DNA of 64,000 nt from Chryseobacterium viscerum (GTDB lineage Bacteria; Bacteroidota; Bacteroidia; Flavobacteriales; Weeksellaceae), in NCBI RefSeq assembly GCF_002899945.2, contig NZ_PPEG02000003.1:248001-312000 (forward strand), read 5' to 3'. The notes beneath the pieces were generated by a model, which did not search any database, was not told the origin of the DNA, and saw only the letters and a list, made by a program, of their open reading frames with translations. The position numbers and the translations under genes are program-made. This document shows positions 17,247-26,396 of the stretch, in pieces. How positions within the stretch are numbered: the stretch's first letter is position 1; every line of letters begins with the position of its first letter.

Positions 17247-18414
17247 CGGAGGTTTAGATACTTCCTATTGTGCAAAATATCTTAGTGAAACACTAGGGTA
17301 TGATGTGTATGCTGTTACTGTAAATACCGGAGGTTTTTCTAAAGAAGAAGAAAAAGAATTGGAAAAAAGAGCCTTCAATCTTGGAGTAAAGGAATACAGG
17401 TGCGTAGACGCTCAGGAAGATTATTATAATTCATGTGTGAAATATTTGATTTTCGGGAATGTATTGAAAAATAATACGTATCCTCTGTCTGTAAGTGCTG
17501 AGCGTACTATTCAGGCGCAGGAAATTGCAAAATATGCCATTGAAGTACAGGCAGATGCCATTGCACACGGAAGTACAGGAGCTGGAAACGATCAGGTTCG
17601 TTTTGATTTGATCTTCCAGGTAATGTGTCCGAATATAGAGATCATTACTCCAATCCGTGATATGGCTTTGTCCCGTGAAGAAGAAATTGAGTTTTTGAAA
17701 GATCACGGGTATGAAATGGAATTCCAGAAAGCACAATATTCAGTCAATAAAGGACTTTGGGGAACTTCAGTAGGAGGGAAAGAAACCTTGACTTCAAGAA
17801 ATTACCTTCCGGAAGAAGCTTTTCCATCTCAAATCAAAGAAACTCAGCCCTCAGAACTGGAGATCGAGTTTAAAAATGGAGAAGTTGTAGGAGTGAACGG
17901 AGAAAGCTTTGAACATTCAGTATATGCCATTCAAAAAATAGAAACTTTGGCTTCAGCATATGGAATAGGCCGTGATATTCACGTAGGAGATACCATTGTT
18001 GGGATTAAAGGGCGAGTAGGATTTGAAGCGGCAGCTGCCTCGGTGATTCTTAAAGCGCATCATTTATTAGAAAAGCATACCCTTTCAAAATATCAGCAAA
18101 TGATGAAGTCTCAGTTATCCGATTGGTATGGAAACTGGCTTCATGAAGCACTTTTCTTAGATCCTGTCATGAGAAATATAGAATCTTTCCTGACAGATTC
18201 TCAGAAAACTGTAAGCGGGAAAGTGTTTGTAACGCTTCATCCATACAGATTTATTCTTAACGGAATAGAATCCGATCATGACCTGATGTCTGATAAATTC
18301 GGAAGTTATGGAGAAGCCAACAGAGCATGGACCGGTGATGATGTGAAAGGATATACAAAAATTGTAAGCAATTCTTTAAATATATACCACCAGATTAATC
18401 AGAATATCAACTAG
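17218..18414 (+). CDS. argG: argininosuccinate synthase
   Basis: The 398-residue cytosolic enzyme joins citrulline and aspartate using ATP. It has the N-type ATP pyrophosphatase P-loop LAFSGGLDTSYCAKYL at residues 5-20, the STGAGNDQVRFD block (about 120), and the SVGGKETL region near the substrate site. Length is standard. The start overlaps the GNAT gene by 29 bp and argC follows after 52 bp. Position early in the operon, before argC, is typical of Flavobacteriia and unlike enterobacteria. Confidence 0.97.
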   Translation: MKKKIILAFSGGLDTSYCAKYLSETLGYDVYAVTVNTGGFSKEEEKELEKRAFNLGVKEYRCVDAQEDYYNSCVKYLIFGNVLKNNTYPLSVSAERTIQAQEIAKYAIEVQADAIAHGSTGAGNDQVRFDLIFQVMCPNIEIITPIRDMALSREEEIEFLKDHGYEMEFQKAQYSVNKGLWGTSVGGKETLTSRNYLPEEAFPSQIKETQPSELEIEFKNGEVVGVNGESFEHSVYAIQKIETLASAYGIGRDIHVGDTIVGIKGRVGFEAAAASVILKAHHLLEKHTLSKYQQMMKSQLSDWYGNWLHEALFLDPVMRNIESFLTDSQKTVSGKVFVTLHPYRFILNGIESDHDLMSDKFGSYGEANRAWTGDDVKGYTKIVSNSLNIYHQINQNIN

Positions 18415-18466
18415 TTCCGAAGGGACGATTTAATGTAAGGCAGGATGTATTTCTGTCAGAATCAAA

Positions 18467-19432
18467 ATGAAGAAAACAGTAGGAATAATTGGTGCCAACG
18501 GTTATACAGGAAGTGAGCTGATACGCTTACTGGCTTTTCATCCCCATGTGACATTGAGTTTTTTATATAGTCGTTCGAATTCGGGGACAAAAATTTCGGA
18601 TCTGTACCCGGATTTAACGACGGTTTGTGAGATGGTTTTGACTGATAAGCCTGAAGAGGTGGACATTCTTTTTCTATGTCTTCCGCATAAGGAAAGTCAG
18701 AATTGGTTAACTAAAAATTCAGTTAAGGATGAAACACTGGTTATTGATCTTGGAAATGATTTCCGTTTAGAAGGGAATTTCGGAAACAGAGATTTTATCT
18801 ACGGATTACCGGAAATCAATAAAAAACAACTGGCAGGGGCAAAAAGTATTGCCAATCCAGGATGTTTTGCAACGGCGATTCAATTGGCTTTGCTGCCATT
18901 AGCAGAAAAAGGAATGTTAAATGAAGTCTTTACTACAGGGATTACGGGCTCTACAGGAGCCGGACAGTCTTTGCAGGCAACGACTCATTTTACCTGGAGA
19001 AATGATAATGTTTCAGCGTATAAAACTTTAACTCATCAGCATGTAGATGAGATTTTACAACAGCTGATTTCATATAATAATAAAGAAGTAACCCTGAATT
19101 TTGTTCCATGGAGAGGAGATTTTGCAAGAGGAATTTTTACAAGTTCCACAATGAAGACGGATCTGGAGCTGAAGGAAATAGAACAATTGTATCAGGATTT
19201 TTATGCAGAGGAGCCTTTCGTTACGGTAAGTAGCAGGGCAGTTGATTTAAAGCAGGTTGTCAATACCAATCGCTGTGTGATTCAGATCGAAAAGAGTGGA
19301 AATGTTGTCGTTATTCACTCAGCGATTGACAATTTGTTAAAAGGTGCTTCAGGACAGGCAGTACAGAATATGAATCTGGCTATGAACTGGGAAGAAAATG
19401 CAGGACTGAATTTGAAGCCAATAGCCTTCTAA
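18467..19432 (+). CDS. argC: N-acyl-gamma-glutamyl-phosphate reductase
   Basis: The 321-residue NADPH-dependent reductase turns N-acyl-glutamyl-5-phosphate into the semialdehyde. It starts with the nucleotide-binding GANGYTGSELIRLL, and the catalytic cysteine is in SIANPGCFATAIQLALLPL (residue about 133). The family is described with acetyl substrates; because the carbamoyltransferase of this operon looks succinyl-specific, the acyl group may be succinyl. argD follows after 97 bp of AT-rich sequence with word-like repeats (TACAATGTAGAATGTACAA). Confidence 0.95.
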   Translation: MKKTVGIIGANGYTGSELIRLLAFHPHVTLSFLYSRSNSGTKISDLYPDLTTVCEMVLTDKPEEVDILFLCLPHKESQNWLTKNSVKDETLVIDLGNDFRLEGNFGNRDFIYGLPEINKKQLAGAKSIANPGCFATAIQLALLPLAEKGMLNEVFTTGITGSTGAGQSLQATTHFTWRNDNVSAYKTLTHQHVDEILQQLISYNNKEVTLNFVPWRGDFARGIFTSSTMKTDLELKEIEQLYQDFYAEEPFVTVSSRAVDLKQVVNTNRCVIQIEKSGNVVVIHSAIDNLLKGASGQAVQNMNLAMNWEENAGLNLKPIAF

Positions 19433-19529
19433 AAGTACAATGTAGAATGTACAAAGTAAAATGTATGGGAGCTGATAACCTCGAATCCCGTATCATTAAA
19501 CATTTATCAATTATCATTTATAAAAAGAC

Positions 19530-20669
19530 ATGAATTTATTCAACGTATATCCATTATTCAACATAAATCCGGTAAAAGCTCAAGGATCTTTCCTTTGGGA
19601 TGATAAAGGAGAACAGTATCTTGATTTTTACGGAGGTCATGCTGTCATTTCCATTGGACATAACCATCCACACTATCAGAACAAACTGAAAGATCAATTG
19701 GAAAAAATTTCTTTTTATTCCAATTCGGTACAGAATGAACTGCAGACTGAGCTGGCTGAAAAACTAGGGAAACTTTCAGGATATGAAGATTATAACCTTT
19801 TCTTATGCAACTCAGGAGCAGAAGCAAATGAAAATGCATTGAAACTGGCTTCATTTCATAACGGAAAAAACAAAGTGCTGTATTTCTCAGGTTCATTCCA
19901 TGGAAGAACTTCCGCAGCGGTTTCTGTGACAGACAATCCAAAAATTGTGGCTCCGGTTAACTTTTCTGAAAGATTCATCAAATCAGAATGGAATGATGTA
20001 CAGCAGCTTGAAGAAACTTTTGAGAAGTATGGAAATGAAATTTCGTCTGTGATTATCGAAGGAATTCAGGGAGTAGGAGGAATTATGATTCCAACGCCGG
20101 AATTTTTATCTAAAATTAAAGAATTGTGCGAGAAATATAATGCTGTTCTTATTTTGGATGAAGTGCAGTCAGGATATGGAAGAAGCGGATACTTCTTTGC
20201 GCACCAGGAATTTGGTGTAGAAGCAGATATCATTACTACAGCTAAAGGAATGGGGAATGGTTTCCCCGTTGGCGGAGTTTTGATCCATCCTAAATTCCAG
20301 GCAAGCAACGGTTTGCTGGGAACTACATTCGGGGGGAATCATCTGGCTTGTGCGGCTTCAATTGCTGTACTGGATGTAATGAAAGATGAAAATCTTATCG
20401 AAAACGCTCAGCAGATAGGCGCGTATATTGAAAATGAAATTAAAGATTTACCACATATTAAATCCATCCGAAGGAAAGGGTTGATGATCGGAATAGAACT
20501 CGATAGAGACTGTTCAGAAATAAGGAAAAGCTTATTGTTCGATCATCATATTTTCACAGGAAACTCTAACGATAAAACAGTGTTGAGGATTCTTCCGGCA
20601 CTGAATATCAAAAAAGAGGAAACAGATCTTTTCATCAATGCTCTGAAAACAGTATTGGAGAAAATTTAA
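19530..20669 (+). CDS. argD: acyl-ornithine aminotransferase
   Basis: A 379-residue class-III pyridoxal-phosphate aminotransferase that produces N-acyl-ornithine from the semialdehyde with glutamate as donor. Visible features: SGAEANENALKLA (phosphate-cup region), FHGRTSAA, the LILDEVQSGYGRSG block with the PLP-binding aspartate, and the catalytic lysine in TTAKGMGNGFPVGG (about residue 238). Length is normal for ArgD. A 186-bp foldback repeat begins at its stop codon and separates it from argF'. Confidence 0.95.
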   Translation: MNLFNVYPLFNINPVKAQGSFLWDDKGEQYLDFYGGHAVISIGHNHPHYQNKLKDQLEKISFYSNSVQNELQTELAEKLGKLSGYEDYNLFLCNSGAEANENALKLASFHNGKNKVLYFSGSFHGRTSAAVSVTDNPKIVAPVNFSERFIKSEWNDVQQLEETFEKYGNEISSVIIEGIQGVGGIMIPTPEFLSKIKELCEKYNAVLILDEVQSGYGRSGYFFAHQEFGVEADIITTAKGMGNGFPVGGVLIHPKFQASNGLLGTTFGGNHLACAASIAVLDVMKDENLIENAQQIGAYIENEIKDLPHIKSIRRKGLMIGIELDRDCSEIRKSLLFDHHIFTGNSNDKTVLRILPALNIKKEETDLFINALKTVLEKI

Positions 20670-20854
20670 ACCGCAAAAGTCACAAAAGAGTTTAAACACT
20701 TAAGTGATTGTAAGAAAATACTAAGCGCTTAAGAAGTACACTTAAGTTTTTGAAAATCTTTGATTTTCATCTTATGTGATCTTACATATTTTCAAAATAA
20801 TAAACTTTTAAAACTTAAGTGTTCTAAAGTGTTTAAATAAAAACTTTTGTGGTT
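20669..20854. repeat. 186-bp foldback repeat between argD and argF'
   Basis: Left end AACCGCAAAAGT and right end ACTTTTGTGGTT are inverted; the arms share TTTAAACACTT and CACTTAAG words. At the centre GAAAATC (20752-20758) and GATTTTC (20762-20768) make a perfect 7-bp apical stem with loop TTT. No gene lies in the interval. It interrupts the arginine operon without changing gene order. Confidence 0.75.
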
Positions 20855-20901
20855 AGATCAACAATTAATAGGGAAAAGAAAATCTTTAAAATCAATTCAA
20901 A

Positions 20902-21861
20902 ATGAAAAAATTCACCTCTGTAAGTGATGTAGAAAACTTACAGGAAATCATAAAAAAAGCTTTACAAATAAAAGCAGACCCCCTTACCGAAACAGAAAAA
21001 GGAAAAGGTAAAACAATAGGACTTGTATTTTTAAACTCAAGCCTTAGAACCCGTTTGAGCAGTCAGATTGCAGCTCAAAATCTGGGATTAAATGTATTGA
21101 CATTAAATGCTGCTCAGGAAGCCTGGAATCTTGAATTTGCTGACGGAGCTGTCATGAATGGAGATACGGTAGAACACATTAAAGATGCTATCGAGGTTCT
21201 GAATCAATACTGTGATATCATTGCGGTGCGTTGTTTTGCCGGAATGAAGAGTAAGGAAGATGATGTGAATGAAAGCATCTTAAGTCAGTTTGAAAAACAT
21301 GCAAAAGTTCCTGTTATTTCATTGGAATCTGCAACCCGTCACCCGCTGCAAAGTTTAGCAGACTGTATTACCATTACAGAAAACTGGAAAAAAGAGCATA
21401 AACCTAAAGTGGTGTTAACTTGGGCACCACACATTAAGCCTATTGCACATGCTGTGGGAAACTCTTTCGCAGAATGGATGCAGGAAATGGATGTAGAGCT
21501 TATAATTGCCAATCCCGAAGGGTATGATTTGGATAAAAAATTTACAAAAAATATAAAAGTAATTCATGATCAGGACGAAGCGTTGAAGGATGCAGACTTC
21601 ATTTATGTGAAAAACTGGTCCTCCTTTGATGACTATGCAGCAATGCCTGAAGTGAATGGAGATTGGATGCTGACGAATGAAAAATTAGCCAATACCAATA
21701 ATGCAAAAGTAATGCACTGTCTTCCGGTTCGCCGTAATGTAGAATTGAGTGATGAGGTGATGGATGGCGAGAATTCTATCATTTATCAGCAGGCAAAAAA
21801 CCGTATTTTCTCTGCACAGGCTGTGTTCAGTGAAATTTTAGATGAATTAAAAGCCAAATAA
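20902..21861 (+). CDS. argF': N-succinylornithine carbamoyltransferase (argF' type)
   Basis: A 319-residue transcarbamylase. The carbamoyl-phosphate loop is SSLRTRLSSQ (residues 47-56), unlike STRTR of ordinary OTCases, and HPLQSLAD plus the C-terminal HCLPVRRN are present. It belongs with the acyl-ornithine transcarbamylases known from Xanthomonas (acetyl, AOTCase) and Bacteroides fragilis (succinyl, SOTCase). The specificity position, Glu92 in AOTCase and Pro90 in SOTCase, aligns by eye with Val90 in GDTVEH; valine at that site converts AOTCase to succinyl specificity in published mutants. I therefore infer the succinyl form. It would work between argD and the argE-type deacylase. Confidence 0.88.
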   Translation: MKKFTSVSDVENLQEIIKKALQIKADPLTETEKGKGKTIGLVFLNSSLRTRLSSQIAAQNLGLNVLTLNAAQEAWNLEFADGAVMNGDTVEHIKDAIEVLNQYCDIIAVRCFAGMKSKEDDVNESILSQFEKHAKVPVISLESATRHPLQSLADCITITENWKKEHKPKVVLTWAPHIKPIAHAVGNSFAEWMQEMDVELIIANPEGYDLDKKFTKNIKVIHDQDEALKDADFIYVKNWSSFDDYAAMPEVNGDWMLTNEKLANTNNAKVMHCLPVRRNVELSDEVMDGENSIIYQQAKNRIFSAQAVFSEILDELKAK

Positions 21862-21920
21862 TTTTTTTGCTTTTAATCCTTGACAAGGATAAAAGAGGTA
21901 AGGATCTCAAAAAGTTTACA

Positions 21921-22715
21921 ATGAAAAAAAAATTATACATCATAAAAATTGGGGGAGCTCTAATTGATGATGAGGAATTATTAAACCAATTCTTAGAACA
22001 GTTTTCTGAAATCCAGGAAAAGAAGATCCTTGTTCATGGCGGTGGAAAGTTGGCGACGACGCTGGCTGATAAACTGGGTATCGAGCAGAAAATGATCAAC
22101 GGAAGGAGGATTACAGATAAAGAGACATTGGACATTGTAACAATGGTATATGCAGGAGGAATCAATAAGAATATTGTTGAAAAATTACAACAGAAAAAAT
22201 GCAATGCCATAGGCTTTTCCGGTGCAGACGGAAATCTGATCAAGGCCAAAAAAAGAGAAGATCCTGAGATAGACTTCGGGTTTGTGGGAGATATCAATAA
22301 GAAAAGTGTGAATAAAAAGTTGGTTTCAAAATTAATGAAACTGGATCTTGTTCCTGTATTTTCTGCGATTACCCACGATAAGAAAGGAAACCTTTTTAAT
22401 ACCAATGCAGATACTATTGCTTCTGTAATGGCGCAGGCCCTTTCGGAGAAATATGAAGTTGAACTCTTGTATTGCTTTGATAAAGCAGGAGTTTTGGAGG
22501 ATGTAAACGACCCCGAATCATTGATCAGAAGCGTAACGGAAGGAGAGTTTGCGGTATTAAAAGAAGAAGGAAAACTTCACAAGGGTATTTTACCCAAACT
22601 TGAAAATGCTCTGGGAGCGATAAAAAATAATGTAAATAAGGTGTTTCTGATCAAAGAAACAGAACTTAAAAACCATATAGAAAATCATCATGCAGGAACT
22701 GAAATCTGTTTATAA
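21921..22715 (+). CDS. argB: N-acyl-glutamate kinase
   Basis: The start is set at the ATG at 21921, where the protein begins MKKKLYIIKIGGALIDDEEL as in the family; an 18-codon in-frame extension upstream is not family-like. The 264-residue amino-acid kinase has the KIGG nucleotide-binding lysine, VHGGGK (substrate loop), GFVGDI, and the N-terminal/central elements of the AAK fold. It phosphorylates acyl-glutamate. The 3' end overlaps argE by 26 bp. Some ArgB enzymes are feedback-inhibited by arginine via an N-terminal helix; that helix is absent here, so it is probably of the insensitive type (inference). Confidence 0.93.
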   Translation: MKKKLYIIKIGGALIDDEELLNQFLEQFSEIQEKKILVHGGGKLATTLADKLGIEQKMINGRRITDKETLDIVTMVYAGGINKNIVEKLQQKKCNAIGFSGADGNLIKAKKREDPEIDFGFVGDINKKSVNKKLVSKLMKLDLVPVFSAITHDKKGNLFNTNADTIASVMAQALSEKYEVELLYCFDKAGVLEDVNDPESLIRSVTEGEFAVLKEEGKLHKGILPKLENALGAIKNNVNKVFLIKETELKNHIENHHAGTEICL

Positions 22716-23772
22716 TAAAGAAGAGTTGTTGAATAATGCAGTCGGATTGCTTAAAAATTTGATTGAGATTCCTTCATTCAGTAAAGATGAATTCAATACG
22801 TCGGTGGAAATTGAGAATTTTTTCAAGAAACATCAGATTCCTACCAAACGTTTTAAAAACAATATCTGGGCAGTGAATAAACACTTTGATGTGTTTAAAC
22901 CTTCCATTTTGCTGAATACCCATCATGATACCGTAAAACCTAATAAGGCTTATACATTGGATCCGTTTGTTCCTATTGAAAAAGACGGGAAGCTGTTTGG
23001 ATTGGGAAGCAATGATGCCGGAGCTTCTTTGGTTTCTATGGCACAGGTTTTTTTACACTTTTATGATAAAGAAGATTTAAAATATAATTTAGTTATTGCT
23101 TTGACGGCAGAGGAGGAGATTTCAGGATTTGATGGAATTGAAGCTTTATTTTCACAGCTGCCTAATGTAGAACTCGCCATTGTAGGAGAACCCACGCAGA
23201 TGAATCTGGCGATTGCAGAAAAAGGCCTTCTTGTGATTGATGGAGAAATGAAAGGAACTCCTTCTCATGCCGCTCATCCTAATCATGATAACTCGATTGT
23301 AAAATGTATGCTGGATCTGCAGAATATTTTAGCCTTTAAATTTCCAAAGGTTTCAGAATATCTGGGAGAAGTGAAAGTTACCTTATCCGGAATTCATGCA
23401 GGAGTACAGCATAACGTCGTTCCGGAGTCGTGCAATTTTACACTGGATGTGAGGGTTACAGACGAATATTCCAATCAGGAAACATTTGAAATCATTCAGT
23501 CTCAGATGAAATCTACGTTGACTGCCAGATCTTTCAGACTGAATTCTTCAAAGATCGAAATGGACCATCCGTTTGTAAAAGCAGGGATTGAAATCGGAAG
23601 GACAACCTACGGTTCACCAACCTCTTCAGATCAGGCGATTATTCCATGTACATCCGTAAAAATGGGCCCTGGAGACAGTAGGCGCTCTCATACGGCAGAT
23701 GAATTTATCTATATCCAGGAAATAGAAGAGGGAATAGAAATCTACATCAGAATTTTAGAAAAAGTGTTATAA
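22690..23772 (+). CDS. argE: M20-family acyl-ornithine/citrulline deacylase
   Basis: A 360-residue M20 metallopeptidase-type deacylase. Zinc ligands are seen in LLNTHHDTV and GLGSNDAGAS; the catalytic glutamate is in LTAEEEISGFDG, and GEPTQMNLAIAEKG lies before the dimerisation domain with SHAAHPNHDNSI. In the argF' route the substrate is N-acyl-citrulline, giving citrulline for argG. It is shorter than E. coli ArgE (383), as usual for this branch. Overlap with argB implies translational coupling. Confidence 0.9.
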   Translation: MQELKSVYNKEELLNNAVGLLKNLIEIPSFSKDEFNTSVEIENFFKKHQIPTKRFKNNIWAVNKHFDVFKPSILLNTHHDTVKPNKAYTLDPFVPIEKDGKLFGLGSNDAGASLVSMAQVFLHFYDKEDLKYNLVIALTAEEEISGFDGIEALFSQLPNVELAIVGEPTQMNLAIAEKGLLVIDGEMKGTPSHAAHPNHDNSIVKCMLDLQNILAFKFPKVSEYLGEVKVTLSGIHAGVQHNVVPESCNFTLDVRVTDEYSNQETFEIIQSQMKSTLTARSFRLNSSKIEMDHPFVKAGIEIGRTTYGSPTSSDQAIIPCTSVKMGPGDSRRSHTADEFIYIQEIEEGIEIYIRILEKVL

Positions 23773-23773
23773 A

Positions 23774-23870
23774 AGAGAGAAGTTAGAAGCTAGAGACCAG
23801 AAGTTAGTAAGAAAAAGGCCATACAAAGGTTATAACTAAGTTCTAACATCTAATTTCTAATCTCTAAATA
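23774..23870. repeat. TTAGAAG-word hairpin repeat
   Basis: AGAGAGAAGTTAGAAGCTAG at the left and CTAATTTCTAATCTCTAAA at the right can pair over about 30 bases with mismatches. No gene is present in 23773-24130. Confidence 0.55.
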
Positions 23871-23874
23871 TATG

Positions 23875-24016
23875 TTTTGACGCTGCCCGGCAGGCATTGA
23901 AGTTTAGTTTTTAATAAGATTTATGCAAAAAGAAAATTAGAAATGAAAGCTTTACATAAGGAAATGTTTTTTTATAGTTAATAGTAATAAGGATTGCCTT
24001 GCTGGGCGTGTCAAAA
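23875..24016. repeat. 142-bp element with inverted ends upstream of argH
   Basis: The left end TTTTGACGCTGCCCGGCAGG and the complement of the right end, TTTTGACACGCCCAGCAAGG, match in most positions with a small gap. The inside is AT-rich. This looks like a small non-coding element (MITE- or REP-like). Confidence 0.5.
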
Positions 24017-24130
24017 CCAACAAATATTTTAAATCAAATATGATGAAATCACTACCCACGAATTTTTCTGGTAATACAACAGATAGAAGTGGTGATTGCA
24101 TATGATTTTAAAAAAAATAGACAATTACAT

Positions 24131-25435
24131 ATGAAAAAGATATGGCAGAAGGATGACCTGGCCACCAATATATTAGTCACTCAATTTACAGTCGGGAAAG
24201 ATCTTGACTTTGACGAGCGTTTAGCGAAATATGATGTCAAAGGTTCTATGGCACATTGTAAAATGTTGGCAGAAACCGGCATTATCACTCAGGAAGAATC
24301 AGAGCAGATGCTATCTGTTTTGGAGACTATTTTAAATGAAATTGAGAATGGGAGTTTTGAAATTGATAAAGATGCTGAGGATATCCATTCTCAGGTAGAA
24401 GCGATCTTAATTGAAAAATTAGGAGATACGGGAAAGAAAATCCACACAGCAAGATCAAGAAATGATCAGGTTTTACTGGATATTAAATTATATTTATTGG
24501 ATGAGATCCGTGAGATCACAGCTCTTACCGATGAGTTTTTCCAGATTTTAATTCAGTTGGCAGATCAGCACAAGAATGTTTTGCTGCCTGGATATACTCA
24601 CTTGCAGATTGCAATGCCTTCATCATTCGGTTTATGGTTTGGAGCCTACGCGGAGGCGCTTTTGGATGATGTGGAAATGCTGTTTTCAGTAAAGAATATC
24701 ATTAATAAAAATCCACTGGGATCAGCGGCAGGTTATGGTTCGTCGTTTCCGATCAATCGTGAAAGTACAACCTATAACTTAGGTTTCCAGTCGATGAATT
24801 ATAATTCAGTGTATGCTCAGATGACCCGTGGGAAGTCAGAAAAAATGCTGGCAATGTCTATGGCGACTTTGGCGGGAACGCTTGGGAAATTCGCTTATGA
24901 TGTTTGTTTGTATTTGAGCCAAAACTTTGATTTTATTAGCTTTCCAAAGGAATTTACAACAGGAAGCAGCATTATGCCTCATAAGAAAAATCCGGATATC
25001 TTTGAGCTGGTTCGTGCACGATGCAACAGAATCCAGTCCCTTCCGAATGAACTGATCCTTTTGACAAATAACCTTCCTTCAGGATATCACAGAGATGTAC
25101 AGCTTACCAAAGAAATTCTTTTCCCAGCCATAGATTCTTTAAAGGAATGCTTAGAGATCCTAAGCTATACTTTGCCTAATATTCAGGTAAAAGACGGGAT
25201 TCTGGAAGATGAAAAGTATAAATACCTTTTCAGTGTAGAAAAGATCAACGAAGAAGTGAAAAATGGAAGCTCATTCCGTGATGCTTATGTGAAGGTAGGC
25301 CAGGAGATCGAAAACAATGAATTTGAATTTAAGCAAGGAAATCTTGAACATACCCACCAGGGAAGTATCGGGAACCTTTGCCTGGATAAAATAGAATACC
25401 AGTTTAATAAACTGAAAAATAAATTATTGGGTTAA
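24131..25435 (+). CDS. argH: argininosuccinate lyase
   Basis: Start is taken at the ATG at 24131 (MKKIWQKDDL), since the 14 upstream in-frame codons are not family-like. The 434-residue lyase of the aspartase/fumarase superfamily cleaves argininosuccinate to arginine and fumarate. It has HTARSRNDQVLLD, TH at PGYTHLQIA, and the signature loop GSSIMPHKKNPD with the catalytic serine. It closes the operon, 358 bp after argE; the gap with two repeats may mean a separate promoter. Confidence 0.96.
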   Translation: MKKIWQKDDLATNILVTQFTVGKDLDFDERLAKYDVKGSMAHCKMLAETGIITQEESEQMLSVLETILNEIENGSFEIDKDAEDIHSQVEAILIEKLGDTGKKIHTARSRNDQVLLDIKLYLLDEIREITALTDEFFQILIQLADQHKNVLLPGYTHLQIAMPSSFGLWFGAYAEALLDDVEMLFSVKNIINKNPLGSAAGYGSSFPINRESTTYNLGFQSMNYNSVYAQMTRGKSEKMLAMSMATLAGTLGKFAYDVCLYLSQNFDFISFPKEFTTGSSIMPHKKNPDIFELVRARCNRIQSLPNELILLTNNLPSGYHRDVQLTKEILFPAIDSLKECLEILSYTLPNIQVKDGILEDEKYKYLFSVEKINEEVKNGSSFRDAYVKVGQEIENNEFEFKQGNLEHTHQGSIGNLCLDKIEYQFNKLKNKLLG

Positions 25436-25442
25436 AATATAA

Positions 25443-25570
25443 GCCATTAAGGTCATCAAAAACTTGGGCAGAATCAGTGGAATTTCTAAAATTTATTTTA
25501 GCCTGCTGTCTTTTCGTTTGTAAACCTTAATCTTAATAAATCTTAGCTGCTTAAGTGATCTTAATGGTTT
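25443..25570. repeat. foldback repeat copy 2 (ACCATTAAG family)
   Basis: Starts GCCATTAAGG, ends CTTAATGGTTT. The apical stem is CTAAAAT (25486-25492) with ATTTTAG (25495-25501), perfect. It stands directly downstream of argH. Confidence 0.7.
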
Positions 25571-25610
25571 GATTTTACTCCGCTCTTTGAATTTGATGAT
25601 TGATTATATT

Positions 25611-25735
25611 GAACCATTAAGGTAGATGAAGGCTTTAAGGTAAGCTAAGGAAATCTGCGATTTTTTAGCTGCATAGTTTTAAAATTCGCCCACGAATTCC
25701 TTAATTACTTTTCATCCTTAAAAAAATCTTAATGG
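25611..25735. repeat. foldback repeat copy 3 (ACCATTAAG family)
   Basis: Starts GAACCATTAAGG, ends TCTTAATGGT. The apical stem is AAATC (25651-25655) with GATTT (25659-25663). It follows copy 2 after 40 bp. Confidence 0.75.
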
Positions 25736-25751
25736 TATAAAATAAAAGGAT

Positions 25752-26396
25752 TTACTCGAGTTCAATTTTGAATTTGGTAGATTTTGCTGGCTAGTGAAGT
25801 ATTATTTATAGTTGAAAATAAAGAGTAAATATACTGCCCAAAATTTTATCGAAGATAAAATCTTTGCGCCCTATAGCATAAAGTTGATGATTTTTTTGCG
25901 TCTTTGCGTTTTTCTAACAAAATAAAACCTGTTGGTAAGCGCAAAGGCGCAAGGAATAAAACAAATATGTATTGTAAGACGCAAGAAAATCAAAGATTTC
26001 AGCAAGTAAAGTCGGAATTAATTGCAAGTTTAAATCGGAAATATTTATTCCAGATCAATTTTAAATTTGATCAATTTTGTTGTCTTGTGAAGTAGTATTT
26101 ATAGTTGAAAATAAAGATTAAATATACTGCCCAAAATTTTATCAAAGATAAAATCTTTGCGCCTGATAGCATAAAGTTGATAAATTTCTTTGCGTCTTTG
26201 CGTTTTTCTAACAAAATAAAATATAATGGTAAGCGCAAAGGAGCAAGGAATAAAACAAATATGTATGTGTATTTCAAGATGCAAGAAAATCAAAAATTTT
26301 CAGCAGGTGAAATCGGGATTGATTGTAAGTTTAAAGCGGAAATATTTATTCCAGGTCAATTTTAAACTTGGTAGATTTTTTTACCTCATGAAGCAC
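25752..26396. repeat. tandem repeat carrying the 3' end of the Lrp gene
   Basis: About 50 bp from the end of the Lrp-like gene (26346-26396) reappear at 26045-26097 and 25752-25803, with the intervening 245 bp also duplicated (25804-26044 and 26098-26345). Offsets are 293 and 301 bp. The spacer contains TTTGCG-word foldbacks, including TTTTATC-GAA-GATAAAA. The only frames in this stretch are repeat-derived. No intact gene lies between argH and the regulator. Confidence 0.8.

Noticed and set aside
24040..24105. A 21-codon frame and a 9-bp hairpin (AATCACTAC/GTGGTGATT) upstream of argH, possible arginine attenuator
   Set aside because: Only one arginine codon, no T-run after the stem and no consensus promoter in front; evidence too weak to call a leader.
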